Source of the DNA: Chloroflexota bacterium
GTDB lineage: Bacteria; Chloroflexota; Dormibacteria; CF-121
Assembly (NCBI GenBank): GCA_005889395.1
Contig: VBFX01000021.1
Span: 1-16,647 of the forward strand
Length of the DNA stretch: 16,647 nt
Direction of reading: 5' to 3'
Shown here: positions 1-7,221 of the stretch, in pieces
Numbering within the stretch: the stretch's first letter is position 1
How the letters are laid out: every line of letters begins with the position of its first letter
Position numbers and translations under genes: made by a program
The notes under the pieces: generated by a model
The model's input: the letters and a program-made list of their open reading frames with translations, nothing else
Database searches by the model: none
Told to the model about the DNA's origin: nothing

Positions 1-456
1 GGCGCTGACCAACACCGAAACGGTGCTGCTCGTCGACGACGGTCAGCGCGAGGTTCTTGAACTGGACGCCTTCCTCGATGAGCGCATGCGTCCCGATGAG
101 GACCGGGAGGGCTCCCGCAGCCAGCGATGCGAGCATCGGTTTTCGTGCCGCGGCCGGCGTGCTGCCCACCAGCAGCCCTACATCGATTTGGAACGGTCCG
201 AGCAGTGATTGGATGACATCGGCGTGCTGGCGCGCGAGAACCTCGGTCGGGGCAAGCAGCACGGACTGAAAGCCGGCACGCGCGACGTGATGCATGGTCA
301 TCGCCGCGACCACGGTTTTCCCCGATCCGACGTCGCCCTCGAGCAGCCGGTTCATCGGCTGGGGGCGGGCGATGTCCTGCAGGATCCGCCAGGCGGCGAG
401 CCGCTGCGCGTTGGTGAGCTGGAAGGGCAAGGCTTTGACGAAGCCGCGCGCGGGAC
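1..456 (-). pseudogene. recG: RecG helicase domain (shifted frame, continues past window start)
   Basis: In the minus-strand frame reading into position 2, translation gives GFVKALPFQLTNAQR, then QPMNRLLEGDVGSGKT (Walker A), LLAPTEVLARQHA (motif Ia), IGTHALIEEGVQF and VVDEQHRFGVGQR (DEQH Walker B box). This is RecG helicase lobe 1 in normal order. It joins the wedge domain at about 443-456 only through a frame change, and compared with E. coli RecG about 25-30 residues of the joining segment are missing. So a deletion not divisible by three, not just a single-base slip, separates the halves. The 3' end lies outside the window. No independent start with a ribosome site is visible before Walker A; an ATG at 355 lies just inside the domain. 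Confidence 0.8.
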
Positions 457-1146
457 GAACATCTCCTCGAAGGCGAGGCGCTCCCGGGCGCGCTCGAGCG
501 ACTGGGTCGATTCGGGAAAATGCACCTGCCGCACGGCGGCCGCGCGCGCGAGAAATCCGCGCCGTGTCAGCAGCTCCGACGGTAGGAATTCTTCGAGCTC
601 GTCGGCATATTGGAGAAGCGACTGGATCTTCGCTCGGAGCCATTTCGAGGTCAGCCCCTCGGTCTCCGGGTAAATCGGGACCAGGCGCGCCGCGTGTTGC
701 GGGCGAAGCGACACCTTTTCGTGATCGGGGTTCTTCATCACCAACCCACCGTTCAGGTCGGCCTCACCGGCAACAAAGATTTCATCGCCTTTCTGCAGGC
801 TCTTGGCCACCCATGGCTGGTTGAACCACACGACGCGCAACGTCGTTCCGGAATCGTCGCCGAGGACCGCTTCCGTCAGTCCCATCCGCTTGTACTTGGT
901 TTGGCGGGCGCCTATGTCGTAGATCCGGCCGCGAACTGTTGTCTTCACCCCCGGACGGACGAAGGCGATCGGCGTGATGCTGGAGAAATCCTCGTAGCGA
1001 CGCGGGAAAAACAACAAGAGGTCGCGGATGGAGGCGATGCCGAGTCGTGCCAGCTTGGCCTCGGTTTTATCGCTGACGCCGGCAAGGACCGCGACGCGAT
1101 CGTCCAGGGACGGACCCCGCACCACGCGTAGCCGCGGAGGACTCAC
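352..1146 (-). CDS. recG: ATP-dependent DNA helicase RecG, N-terminal (wedge) part, frame interrupted
   Basis: RecG remodels stalled replication forks and Holliday junctions. This frame carries the N-terminal DNA-binding wedge region: a helix-hairpin-like start (LGIASIRDLLLFFPRRYEDF), an OB fold (TTVRGRIYDI, LRVVWFNQPW, DEIFVAGEA) and the linker LVPIYPETEGLTSKWLR, ending in RLAFEEMF, the usual junction with the helicase domain. Start is GTG at 1146; GTGA overlaps the stop of the upstream degV-like gene, so translation is probably coupled. After about residue 231 the frame turns into nonsense (PRAASSKPCPSSS...) and stops at 352, while the helicase domain continues in another frame. The domain identity is clear; whether the break is real is not. 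Confidence 0.85.
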   Translation of the reverse strand: MSPPRLRVVRGPSLDDRVAVLAGVSDKTEAKLARLGIASIRDLLLFFPRRYEDFSSITPIAFVRPGVKTTVRGRIYDIGARQTKYKRMGLTEAVLGDDSGTTLRVVWFNQPWVAKSLQKGDEIFVAGEADLNGGLVMKNPDHEKVSLRPQHAARLVPIYPETEGLTSKWLRAKIQSLLQYADELEEFLPSELLTRRGFLARAAAVRQVHFPESTQSLERARERLAFEEMFVPRAASSKPCPSSSPTRSGSPPGGSCRTSPAPSR

Positions 1147-1976
1147 GCGACCAGGTAGGTGAAGCCGATCACGCCGGGGCCGGTGTGCGTCCCGAGCACG
1201 GCACCGATCTCGGTGAGCAGGATGTCCAGGCCGGGATAACTCGCGGCTACCCGCTCGCGGAGCTGCTCCGCATCGGCCGGCGCGGCGCCGTGCATGACGG
1301 CCAGCTGGCTGACGTGGCCGTCCCGTTCGAGCAACTCCACCAGCTTGCCCAGCGCCTGCGGCCGCCCGCGCGCCCGTCCGACGGGCACGACCTCGCCGTC
1401 TTTCAGTTGGAGAATCGGCTTCACATTCAGTAGGGATCCCAGCAGCGCACGAGCTTTTCCGATCCGGCCGCCGCGCTCGAGGTAGGTCAGGGTATCCACC
1501 ACGCAGATGACGCGCGCCTTCGGTACGAGCGCGCGCAGGCGCTCGGTGATGGTGGCACGATCCTTTCCAGCGCGCGCCAGCTTCGCCCCTTCGAGCGCCA
1601 TGAAGCCGAGCGCCATCGAGGTGCTGAGGGAATCGACGACCTCGATCGCCTTCTCATCGACGGCTTTGGCGGCCATCAGGGCCGAGTTATAGGTCCCCGA
1701 GACTTTGCTGGAGAGGTGGACCGATACGATCTCGTCGCCATTCCGGCGGAGGGCGCGATAGGCCTCTTCGAACACACCTACGGCCGGCTGCGATGTGCGA
1801 GGTAGCTGGGCGGAAGCTCTAAGGCGGCTGAAGAACTCGTCCGTGGTCAGATCCACGTGGTCACGGAAGACCCGGTCGCCGAAATGGACGTTGAGCGGCA
1901 CTACCGTGATGCCGGCGGCCTGCTGTTGCTCCTGGGTCAGGTCCGCGGTGGAATCCGTGACGATCCGGACCACCAC
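1143..1976 (-). CDS. DegV family (FakB-like) fatty-acid-binding protein
   Basis: DegV/FakB proteins bind a fatty acid and present its carboxylate to FakA for phosphorylation; the acyl phosphate feeds membrane phospholipid synthesis. The 277-residue length is normal. Family signatures run in order: RIVTDSTADLT at the N-terminus, TSQPAVGVFEEAYRAL, VHLSSKVSGTYNSA, EVVDSLSTSMALG, LTYLERGGRIGKA and a LNVKPIL segment, ending GPGVIGFTYLV. Start is GTG at 1976 or the adjacent GTG at 1973. A TATACT box ends 3 and 6 bases before these codons, suggesting a leaderless message, with no Shine-Dalgarno sequence. Its stop overlaps the recG start. A fakA gene lies upstream on the same strand, which supports the FakB role. 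The bound lipid cannot be told from sequence. Confidence 0.9.
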   Translation of the reverse strand: MVVRIVTDSTADLTQEQQQAAGITVVPLNVHFGDRVFRDHVDLTTDEFFSRLRASAQLPRTSQPAVGVFEEAYRALRRNGDEIVSVHLSSKVSGTYNSALMAAKAVDEKAIEVVDSLSTSMALGFMALEGAKLARAGKDRATITERLRALVPKARVICVVDTLTYLERGGRIGKARALLGSLLNVKPILQLKDGEVVPVGRARGRPQALGKLVELLERDGHVSQLAVMHGAAPADAEQLRERVAASYPGLDILLTEIGAVLGTHTGPGVIGFTYLVA

Positions 1977-1979
1977 TGG

Positions 1980-1985
1980 AGTATA
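1980..1985 (-). promoter_or_regulatory. Probable -10 box of degV-like/recG unit (leaderless)
   Basis: The minus strand reads TATACT, then CCA, GTG, GTG. A -10 element ending 6 bases before the second GTG would start transcription at or next to the start codon. No convincing -35 is seen. Confidence 0.5.
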
Positions 1986-2071
1986 GCCAGCACTTCGCGC
2001 CGATCACGGCCGGGCAACGGGCGCGTTTCGTTAGGTTGCGCGCACCAAAGCTTGGTACATCTATAGCTGCG

Positions 2072-2467
2072 ATGTCGCTCCCAGGACAAGTCGCGCTGAG
2101 CTCACGTCTGCGCGCCGCCTTCACCCCGGTCGCGTCCATCTTGGTGCCAGCGCGCCCATCCGTGAACTCCCAGCTGAGCCAGGCCCTCATCCTCGGTGGG
2201 TTGATCGGCTTCCAGGTACTCGACTCCCTCACCACCCACCTGGGGCTCGCCCTCGAGCACGAGGAGCTCAACCGCCTCATGGCCCCGATCATGGCCAGCC
2301 GAGGCGAACTCGTCGCCTACGCGGTCAAAGGAACCGCCCTTGCTGTGCTGCTTGCCGTTCTGATGCTGCTGCACCGGCGCAAGCCCCGGGTCTGGCAGGC
2401 CTACCTGGTCGCCGGCTGGCTTAGCGCCGCCGCCGTGGTGGCGAACGTCGTGCAGCTGCTGCTCTAG
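2072..2467 (+). CDS. Small membrane protein, DUF5658-like
   Basis: A 131-residue protein from ATG 2072; a TTG at 2036 would add 12 residues. It has about 30 polar, basic residues followed by three likely membrane helices, roughly residues 37-56, 84-101 and 109-129. The first helix and loop match the DUF5658 pattern: an LD-x-x-TT segment (FQVLDSLTTHLGLAL) followed by a conserved acidic residue and Asn (EHEELNRLM), then a Lys leading into the next helix (YAVKGTALAVLL). Function is unknown. The gene is on the opposite strand to the fakA and degV-like genes around it and ends antisense to the decayed hydrolase at 2464-2628. A weak TATAGC box lies 4 bases before the ATG. The hydrophobicity pattern supports a real gene. 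Confidence 0.7.
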   Translation: MSLPGQVALSSRLRAAFTPVASILVPARPSVNSQLSQALILGGLIGFQVLDSLTTHLGLALEHEELNRLMAPIMASRGELVAYAVKGTALAVLLAVLMLLHRRKPRVWQAYLVAGWLSAAAVVANVVQLLL

Positions 2468-2628
2468 TCCTGGAGGACCTCGCGCAGCTTGACCGAACTC
2501 CCGGGCATGGCTCTCAAAGCCTCCGTGCGCCCGGGACGACTCGGCCGGCCGCCTGGCATCATCAGCAGCACCGGACCCGATCCGCGAACCTCGTAGTAAA
2601 GGCTGGCGCCCGGCACGCGTAGCTTCAC
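2464..2628 (-). pseudogene. Decayed alpha/beta-hydrolase remnant
   Basis: A 54-codon minus frame starts with GTG overlapping the fakA stop (GTGA). It opens as a normal alpha/beta hydrolase: residues 2-17 KLRVPGASLYYEVRGS, then GPVLLMMPGG (first strands and oxyanion-hole region). After about residue 27 it jumps to sequence resembling the family's C-terminus, partly in another frame: AHGGFESHAREFGQ (catalytic-His region, read +1), then KLREVLQD and a stop back in the first frame. The nucleophile elbow and the whole middle, probably about 200 residues, are missing, and a further one-base shift is needed. I read it as an internal deletion of a gene once coupled to fakA. An assembly artefact is possible. 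Confidence 0.6.
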
Positions 2629-4232
2629 TCGACAGCCACGATATAGGGATAGAGCGCCTGCTCGCCCGATTGAAGCTCAACCGACGCCCTGGGGAACTGT
2701 TTGGCCACAGAGGTGACGAGCGCCTCCCGCTCGGCCTCCGGCGCGTCGACGCCCGCGTAGATCGTCACGGTCCCTACCCTGGCGGCGTCGATCCGCGTGA
2801 GGACATCCTTGACGACCTTGTCCGGCGTTTCACCGGCGACCACGATCCGATCGTTGAGCAAGCCGATGACATCGTTTTCGGCGATCTTCAGGCCGTCCAC
2901 CTCGCTCGCCCGCACCGCACGCGTCACCTCGATTGTCTGGACCTGGCTCAGCGCGTGGGACATCGCACTGGCGTTGGCCTCCAGGTCGGCGCTGAAGTCG
3001 AAAGCGAAAAGGGCCGCGATGCCCTGCGGCAGGCTGCGAGACGGCACCACCCGGACGCGCTTGCGGCTCAGCTCCGCCACCTGTTGTGCGGTCATGACCA
3101 CGTTGCCGTTGTTGGGCAGCAGCAGGACATCGTTCGAAGGCACCGACTCGACCGCTGCCAGGATGTCCTCGGTTGAGGGATTGACCGTCTGGCCGCCCCC
3201 CACGACGGAGTCAACCCCCAGGCTCTCGAGGATGCGGCGGAAGCCGTCGCCGCTCGCCACCGCGACGAGTGCCAGGTGCTTGGTGCTGGCCGGCCGGCGG
3301 ATGCTCTCGCCCTGGAGCCGGTGGTGCTGCGACGACATGTCGTCGACCTTGAGCCGGCTGAGCCGTCCGACACCGCTCGCATAACTGATGACGACCGCCG
3401 GCTCCTGGGTGTGGACGTGGACTTTGATCGCCGATTCGTCACCGACGACCAGCGCCGATTCGCCGTGCCGCTGGATTTCGGTTCGCACGTCATCCACGGC
3501 GAGCCCGTCGCCGTTGATGATGAACTCGGTGCAATAGCCCCACCCCGCGGCCGGCGCCTCCACCGCTTTCGGCCGCGCGCGCTGGGTCGAAGGGCGCTCG
3601 AAGCTCTGCAGGGCCTGACCACTCATTCGCTTGAGGAACCCTTCCAGGATCAACTGGAGCCCGAATCCCCCGGCATCGATCACGCCCGCCTGTTTGAGGA
3701 TGGGTAGCTGGTCGGGCGTCCGCTCTACGGCGGCGGCGGCGGCAGTGCAGGCGGCGCGAACGACGTCGGTCAGGTTCGTGCTTTTCGCCGCCTCCGCCTC
3801 AGCGCCCGCAGCGGCTTCTCGGGCCACGGTGAGCATGGTGCCCTCGGTCGGCTTGATCACTGCCCGGTAGGCAACGTCCGCTCCCGCGCGAAACGCATTG
3901 GCCAGCCCGCGCGCGTCAACGGCCGGCTTGGTGCCGATGCCGACGCAGAAGCCGCGCAGAATTTGCGAAAGGATGACCCCCGAGTTTCCGCGCGCGCCCA
4001 TGAGCGCGCCATGCGACGCCCGCCGGGCGGTCCGCGAAAGGTCGGCATCGTCGACGTCGCGGATGTCTTCGACCGCTGACTGCAAGGTGAGGAGCATGTT
4101 GGTGCCGGTATCGCCATCCGGAACCGGAAAGACGTTGAGGGAATCGACCTCGTCGCGGTTGACCGTCAGCCAGGCGAGCGAGCCGAGCAGGGCCTCTTTG
4201 AACAGACGTCCGTCGCATTCGGTGATGGGCAT
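2625..4232 (-). CDS. fakA: Fatty acid kinase catalytic subunit FakA (DhaL/DAK2 domain, YloV family)
   Basis: FakA transfers ATP phosphate to a fatty acid held by a FakB/DegV protein. From ATG 4232 the protein is 535 aa, normal for the family. The N-terminal DhaL nucleotide domain shows LNVFPVPDGDTGTNM (metal-binding Asps 39 and 41), HGALMGARGNSGVILSQIL, IKPTEGTML and the VIDAGGFGLQLILEGFL helix. A middle domain includes KVHVHTQEP, and the C-terminal domain has LLLPNNGNV and VVPSRSLPQGIAALFAF. A GTG at 4274 would add 14 residues and overlap the Asp23 gene; I prefer 4232 because MPITECDGRLFKEAL fits known N-termini, although neither start has a strong Shine-Dalgarno. Order Asp23-FakA beside divergent rpmB matches Bacillus yloU-yloV. 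The bound acyl partner is probably the degV-like product at 1143-1976. Confidence 0.93.
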   Translation of the reverse strand: MPITECDGRLFKEALLGSLAWLTVNRDEVDSLNVFPVPDGDTGTNMLLTLQSAVEDIRDVDDADLSRTARRASHGALMGARGNSGVILSQILRGFCVGIGTKPAVDARGLANAFRAGADVAYRAVIKPTEGTMLTVAREAAAGAEAEAAKSTNLTDVVRAACTAAAAAVERTPDQLPILKQAGVIDAGGFGLQLILEGFLKRMSGQALQSFERPSTQRARPKAVEAPAAGWGYCTEFIINGDGLAVDDVRTEIQRHGESALVVGDESAIKVHVHTQEPAVVISYASGVGRLSRLKVDDMSSQHHRLQGESIRRPASTKHLALVAVASGDGFRRILESLGVDSVVGGGQTVNPSTEDILAAVESVPSNDVLLLPNNGNVVMTAQQVAELSRKRVRVVPSRSLPQGIAALFAFDFSADLEANASAMSHALSQVQTIEVTRAVRASEVDGLKIAENDVIGLLNDRIVVAGETPDKVVKDVLTRIDAARVGTVTIYAGVDAPEAEREALVTSVAKQFPRASVELQSGEQALYPYIVAVE

Positions 4233-4260
4233 GGTCGCAGCGCCGGTCAGGCTCGGGATT

Positions 4261-4677
4261 TCAGCTGCCGCCACTCCCGCTGACGTGGATCCCCTGGACG
4301 TTGACGTTGACTTCCACGACCGGGAGACCGAGGGTCCGCTCCACCGAATAGCGGACCGCGTTCGAAAGGTTGTTGGCCACCTCCGAGACCCGTGTGCCGT
4401 ACTCGACGATGACGAACAGCGAGACGGCTATCCCATCCTCGCGCACCTCGACCTCGACCCCGCGATGCAGTTTGTCGCGATGCAGGCGCTCGGCCAAACC
4501 ATCTCGCAAGCCACGGGCAGCCATGGCGACGACGCCGTAGCAGCCGGCCGCTGCGTGCCCGGCGACGGTGGCGACGACATGGCGCGACACCTCGATCCGC
4601 CCGAGGTCTCTGGCCTGGATCAGCGTCCTCGGCGGCTTCCCGGCGCGTGACGGGTGGGCCTTCGTCTTTGAGTCCAT
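4261..4677 (-). CDS. Asp23/Gls24 family protein (YloU-like)
   Basis: The 138-residue protein has the Asp23/Gls24 fold: an N-terminal strand LGRIEVSRHVVATVAGHAA, the CYGVVAM segment, then VEVEVREDGIAVSLFVIVEYG, VSEVANNLSNAVRYSVE and the closing strand VVEVNVNVQGIHV. Family members sit at the inner face of the membrane and are linked to envelope stress or, as YloU, to the gene next to fakA. It is the first gene of the leftward fakA unit, ATG at 4677, with its stop 28 bases before the preferred fakA start. The first 20 residues are basic and polar and poorly conserved. The family assignment is firm; the exact cellular role is not established. Confidence 0.88.
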   Translation of the reverse strand: MDSKTKAHPSRAGKPPRTLIQARDLGRIEVSRHVVATVAGHAAAGCYGVVAMAARGLRDGLAERLHRDKLHRGVEVEVREDGIAVSLFVIVEYGTRVSEVANNLSNAVRYSVERTLGLPVVEVNVNVQGIHVSGSGGS

Positions 4678-4681
4678 CGTG

Positions 4682-4690
4682 TGCTACTAT
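4682..4690 (+). promoter_or_regulatory. Extended -10 promoter of rpmB
   Basis: The sequence TGCTACTAT matches the extended -10 form TG-n-TAnnnT. Transcription would begin near 4697, giving a leader of about 57 bases to the rpmB ATG at 4754. Confidence 0.5.
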
Positions 4691-4710
4691 GTGACGCTGA
4701 TTTCGCCTCA

Positions 4711-4716
4711 ATCATA
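4711..4716 (-). promoter_or_regulatory. Probable -10 box of the Asp23-fakA unit
   Basis: The minus strand reads TATGAT (5 of 6 to consensus), 33 bases before the ATG at 4677. The -35 is poor. It faces the rightward rpmB promoter within the same 76-base intergenic region. Confidence 0.4.
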
Positions 4717-4753
4717 CGCGATGCTCGGGGAGGCGCCGAAGAAAACCAAGACC

Positions 4754-4939
4754 ATGGCACAACGCTGCGCGATCTGCGGAAAAGGGCCCCAATACGGGCA
4801 CAACGTGAGCCACTCGAAGGTGCACACGAAGCGCCGCTTCATGCCCAATTTGCACAAAGCCCGGGTCACGATCGACGGCCGCACCCAGACGGCTCTCGTC
4901 TGCACGCGTTGCCTCCGCACCCAGGCCAAGTCGGCCTAG
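4754..4939 (+). CDS. rpmB: Large ribosomal subunit protein bL28
   Basis: A 61-residue basic protein with the L28 layout: MAQRCAICGKGPQYGHNVSH, then the KTKRRF-like HTKRRFMPNL, and a C-terminal VCTRCLRTQAKSA. Two Cys pairs (C5/C8 and C50/C53 by count) make it the zinc-binding C+ form. The start at 4754 is chosen by homology. An in-frame ATG at 4721 would add 11 residues (MLGEAPKKTKT), and GGGGAGG at 4727-4733 is too far upstream to be a clear Shine-Dalgarno for 4754. It is transcribed divergently from the Asp23-fakA unit, a conserved arrangement. The AIM24-like gene follows 62 bases later with no visible terminator. Confidence 0.95.
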   Translation: MAQRCAICGKGPQYGHNVSHSKVHTKRRFMPNLHKARVTIDGRTQTALVCTRCLRTQAKSA

Positions 4940-5001
4940 ACCCCAACGCATCGCCGGCAGTCGCCGGATTTGACGGACGACTGAGTTGCAGTGATTCCAC
5001 A

Positions 5002-5703
5002 ATGCAAAAACCGCCACAGCTCCTCCCGACGACGCTCGAGGATGGCCAGGCACCCGGCATCAAATACCGCATCGACGGCGAGCTCGTCCCGGTGCTCCAT
5101 ACCTGGCTCGACGGGACGGTGCCGGTGTACTTCGAGCACCACGTCGTGCTCTGGAAGGATCCTGCGCTCAATATCGGCATTCGCGCCATGAAAGGCGCCT
5201 TCAAGCGGATGGTCGCCGGCATGCCCATCTTTCTCACCGAGGCCCAGGGTCCGGGTGAGATCGCGTTCTCGCGTGATGGCGCGGGCCATCTCTTTCCTCT
5301 CCACCTGATGCCTGGTACTGCCGTACTCGTTCGGGAGCACCAGTTCCTGGCGGCGACTGGAAATCTTGATTACACCTTCAACCGCGTCAAGGGTGTGAGC
5401 AACATGCTCTTAGGCTCGACGGGATTCTTCGTCGATCGCTTCAGCGCGAGCCACCAGGAAGGTGTCCTCTGGCTGCACGGCTACGGCAACGTTTTCCAGA
5501 AGGAATTGGCCCAGAACGAGCAGATCGACATCGAACCAGGCGGCTGGGTCTACCGCGATGAAAGCGTCCGCATGGACGTGCAGATGTTCGGGCTGAAAAC
5601 CGGAATCTTCGGCGGCGGCGGCAACATGATCTGGAACCGCTTCACCGGTCCGGGACGGGTCGGCATCCAGTCGATGTACCTGCACATGCCCACCAGCGAG
5701 TAG
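5002..5703 (+). CDS. AIM24 family protein
   Basis: A 233-residue protein of the AIM24 (former DUF124) beta-roll family. Visible hallmarks include KGAFKRMVAGMPIFLTEAQG, a GPGEIAFSRDGAGHLFPLHL strand pair, the VREHQFLAAT segment and the GVLWLHGYGNVF and NMIWNRFTGPGRVGIQSMYL strands near the end. Bacterial members are soluble; their function is not well defined, and the name comes from a yeast mitochondrial protein. The start at ATG 5002 is the first in a plausible position; no Shine-Dalgarno is seen, so co-transcription with rpmB is likely. Its stop is 8 bases from that of the convergent rpe gene. Confidence 0.88.
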   Translation: MQKPPQLLPTTLEDGQAPGIKYRIDGELVPVLHTWLDGTVPVYFEHHVVLWKDPALNIGIRAMKGAFKRMVAGMPIFLTEAQGPGEIAFSRDGAGHLFPLHLMPGTAVLVREHQFLAATGNLDYTFNRVKGVSNMLLGSTGFFVDRFSASHQEGVLWLHGYGNVFQKELAQNEQIDIEPGGWVYRDESVRMDVQMFGLKTGIFGGGGNMIWNRFTGPGRVGIQSMYLHMPTSE

Positions 5704-5711
5704 CGTTCGCC

Positions 5712-6353
5712 TCAGCGCAATTCCTGGATCGCGGCCTTCTTCCCCTGTGGGTGAGTGAAGACGAAGCTTCCCGCCACAAGCACGGTGGCACCGTTGGCAA
5801 CCGACTGCGGCCCGGTCTCGGCGTTGACGCCGCCGTCCACCTCGATCTCGAGCCTGGCGTTGAGCCGGTCACGCAGGGCGCGCGCGGCCTTGATCCGCTC
5901 CAGGCTCCCATCGATGAACTTCTGGCCGCCCCAGCCGGGGTTGACGCACATCACGACCAGCAGGTCGGCGTTCTTGAGGACCGGTTCGACCAACGCCAGC
6001 GGACTCCCGGGGTTGAGGCACACACCGGCCCGCAGGCCGGACTTGCGGATACTCTCGAGCACGCGGTGGATATGCCGCGTCGCCTCGACGTGGACCGAGA
6101 GCGTCGTCGCGCCCGCGTCGCGAAAGGCCTCGATGGTGCGCTCCGGGTTCTCGATCATGAGGTGGACGTCGAAGGGAATCTTGGCATAGCGCCGGCAGTG
6201 CTCCACGGTGCGCGGCCCGATGGTGATCGGCGGCACGAAGTGCCCGTCCATGACGTCGAAGTGCACCCAATCGGCACCCGCCTGTTCGAGGGCCGCGACC
6301 TCCTCCCCCAGCCGGCTGAAGTCGGCCGACAGCAGCGACGGGGCGACCAGCAC
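5712..6353 (-). CDS. rpe: Ribulose-phosphate 3-epimerase
   Basis: Interconverts ribulose 5-phosphate and xylulose 5-phosphate in the pentose phosphate pathway. It is a TIM-barrel protein of 213 residues, the usual length. Visible residues: N-terminal APSLLSADF, metal and catalytic HFDVMDGHFVP (H31, D33), DVHLMIENPE (H64), the phosphate loop region VNPGWGGQKFI, and EVDGGVN with the second catalytic Asp, D173. Start is GTG at 6353, overlapping by one base the TAG stop of the upstream lipoprotein gene, so it is last in a five-gene leftward run. The usual MSVNPGF reads MCVNPGW here, a conservative variant. Confidence 0.96.
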   Translation of the reverse strand: MLVAPSLLSADFSRLGEEVAALEQAGADWVHFDVMDGHFVPPITIGPRTVEHCRRYAKIPFDVHLMIENPERTIEAFRDAGATTLSVHVEATRHIHRVLESIRKSGLRAGVCLNPGSPLALVEPVLKNADLLVVMCVNPGWGGQKFIDGSLERIKAARALRDRLNARLEIEVDGGVNAETGPQSVANGATVLVAGSFVFTHPQGKKAAIQELR

Positions 6354-7195
6354 TAGCCGAGGGTTGGGATGCTGATGGTCACCGGCGTGTCGAAGTCGTG
6401 GTAGTCGATCTCGATGTGCGCCGTGGCATGGATGGTCGATCCGGCCGGCACTCGGCTGCTCGAGCTACTCGGCGCGCCGAGCGCCCCCATCAGCTGGCCG
6501 AGGTCGACCGTGTAGTCGGCGTCCGTCGTGACGCGGCGGACCAGGTGGTCATCCTTGCCGAACCAGACGTCGACCGTCATGGTGCCGCTGTTGAGGACCT
6601 GCTCGATGGCGGCCTTCGCCTGCGGGTTCTTGACCGCGGCCTTATCGAAGCTGGCGATCAACTTGTCCTTGTCAGGAATGAGCTGGTAGTGATGTACCGG
6701 GGTGTTCTGCAGGGTGGTATCGCTCTGAGGATTGATGGTCTTCACGTTCCGCAAGAGCTGCTCATAGGAGAGCGGGTCAGGCTGGCTGAGTTGCCCGGTC
6801 AGTCCGCCCTGCGCGGAGCTTTCCCACTTGCCCGTCATCGGGTTCTTCACGTACGCCTTGCCGTTGGCGACGACCACCTCGGTTGCCACCGAGAGGCCGG
6901 CCAGCTTGGCATTGATCGTCGCGTGGTAGCGGTCGGGGAACTGCGCCTCGCCGTTACCGGTCATGTCGAGGGCCAGCGAGCCCGCGCTGGTGCCGCTCTG
7001 ACCGAACATCGCGCCCAGCTGCGGCGGGAATGTCATCTTGACGTGGCCCGTGAGGTCGAACTTCGCCGAGTGCAGCTGGCTGGCGCGCTGCGCCGCCGCG
7101 CCGAGCGCCTGTTCCGGGGTTTCCGCCTTGGCCAGTGGCGAGGCGCAGGCGGCGAGGGCCACCATCGTCAGCAAGCTCGCCAGAATGCGCTTCAT
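6353..7195 (-). CDS. LppX/LprAFG-like lipoprotein
   Basis: A 280-residue exported lipoprotein. From ATG 7195 a short basic and hydrophobic signal (MKRILASLLTMVALAAC) ends in a clean lipobox LAAC with Cys17 as the lipid site. The mature part is a beta-rich fold: HSAKFDLTGHVKM, TGNGEAQFPDRYHATI, GKAYVKNPMTGKWESS, VHHYQLIPDKDKL, MTVDVWFGKDDHLVRRV and IEIDYHDFDTPVTI. The strand order and the 'used as a substrate-carrying shell' topology resemble the LppX/LprAFG family, which shuttles lipids in mycobacteria; the ligand here is unknown. A longer frame runs back to 7342 but lacks a signal peptide and overlaps the HAD gene, so the downstream start is chosen. TATACT lies 11 bases before it. Confidence 0.82.
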   Translation of the reverse strand: MKRILASLLTMVALAACASPLAKAETPEQALGAAAQRASQLHSAKFDLTGHVKMTFPPQLGAMFGQSGTSAGSLALDMTGNGEAQFPDRYHATINAKLAGLSVATEVVVANGKAYVKNPMTGKWESSAQGGLTGQLSQPDPLSYEQLLRNVKTINPQSDTTLQNTPVHHYQLIPDKDKLIASFDKAAVKNPQAKAAIEQVLNSGTMTVDVWFGKDDHLVRRVTTDADYTVDLGQLMGALGAPSSSSSRVPAGSTIHATAHIEIDYHDFDTPVTISIPTLG

Positions 7196-7206
7196 CAGAC
7201 TCTTTG

Positions 7207-7212
7207 AGTATA
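7207..7212 (-). promoter_or_regulatory. Probable internal -10 box before the lipoprotein gene
   Basis: TATACT on the minus strand lies in the 26-base gap after the HAD gene, 11 bases before the lipoprotein ATG. It would give a leader of only about 4-5 bases. It is the same hexamer as before the degV-like gene. Confidence 0.4.
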
Positions 7213-7221
7213 TCGGCGGCG

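Noticed and set aside
2036..2071. TTG start for the DUF5658-like gene
   Set aside because: The extra 12 residues carry no family signature, and an ATG at 2072 follows in frame, so I used that.
3898..4650. 250-residue plus-strand open frame over fakA and the Asp23 gene
   Set aside because: Antisense shadow of two recognisable genes.
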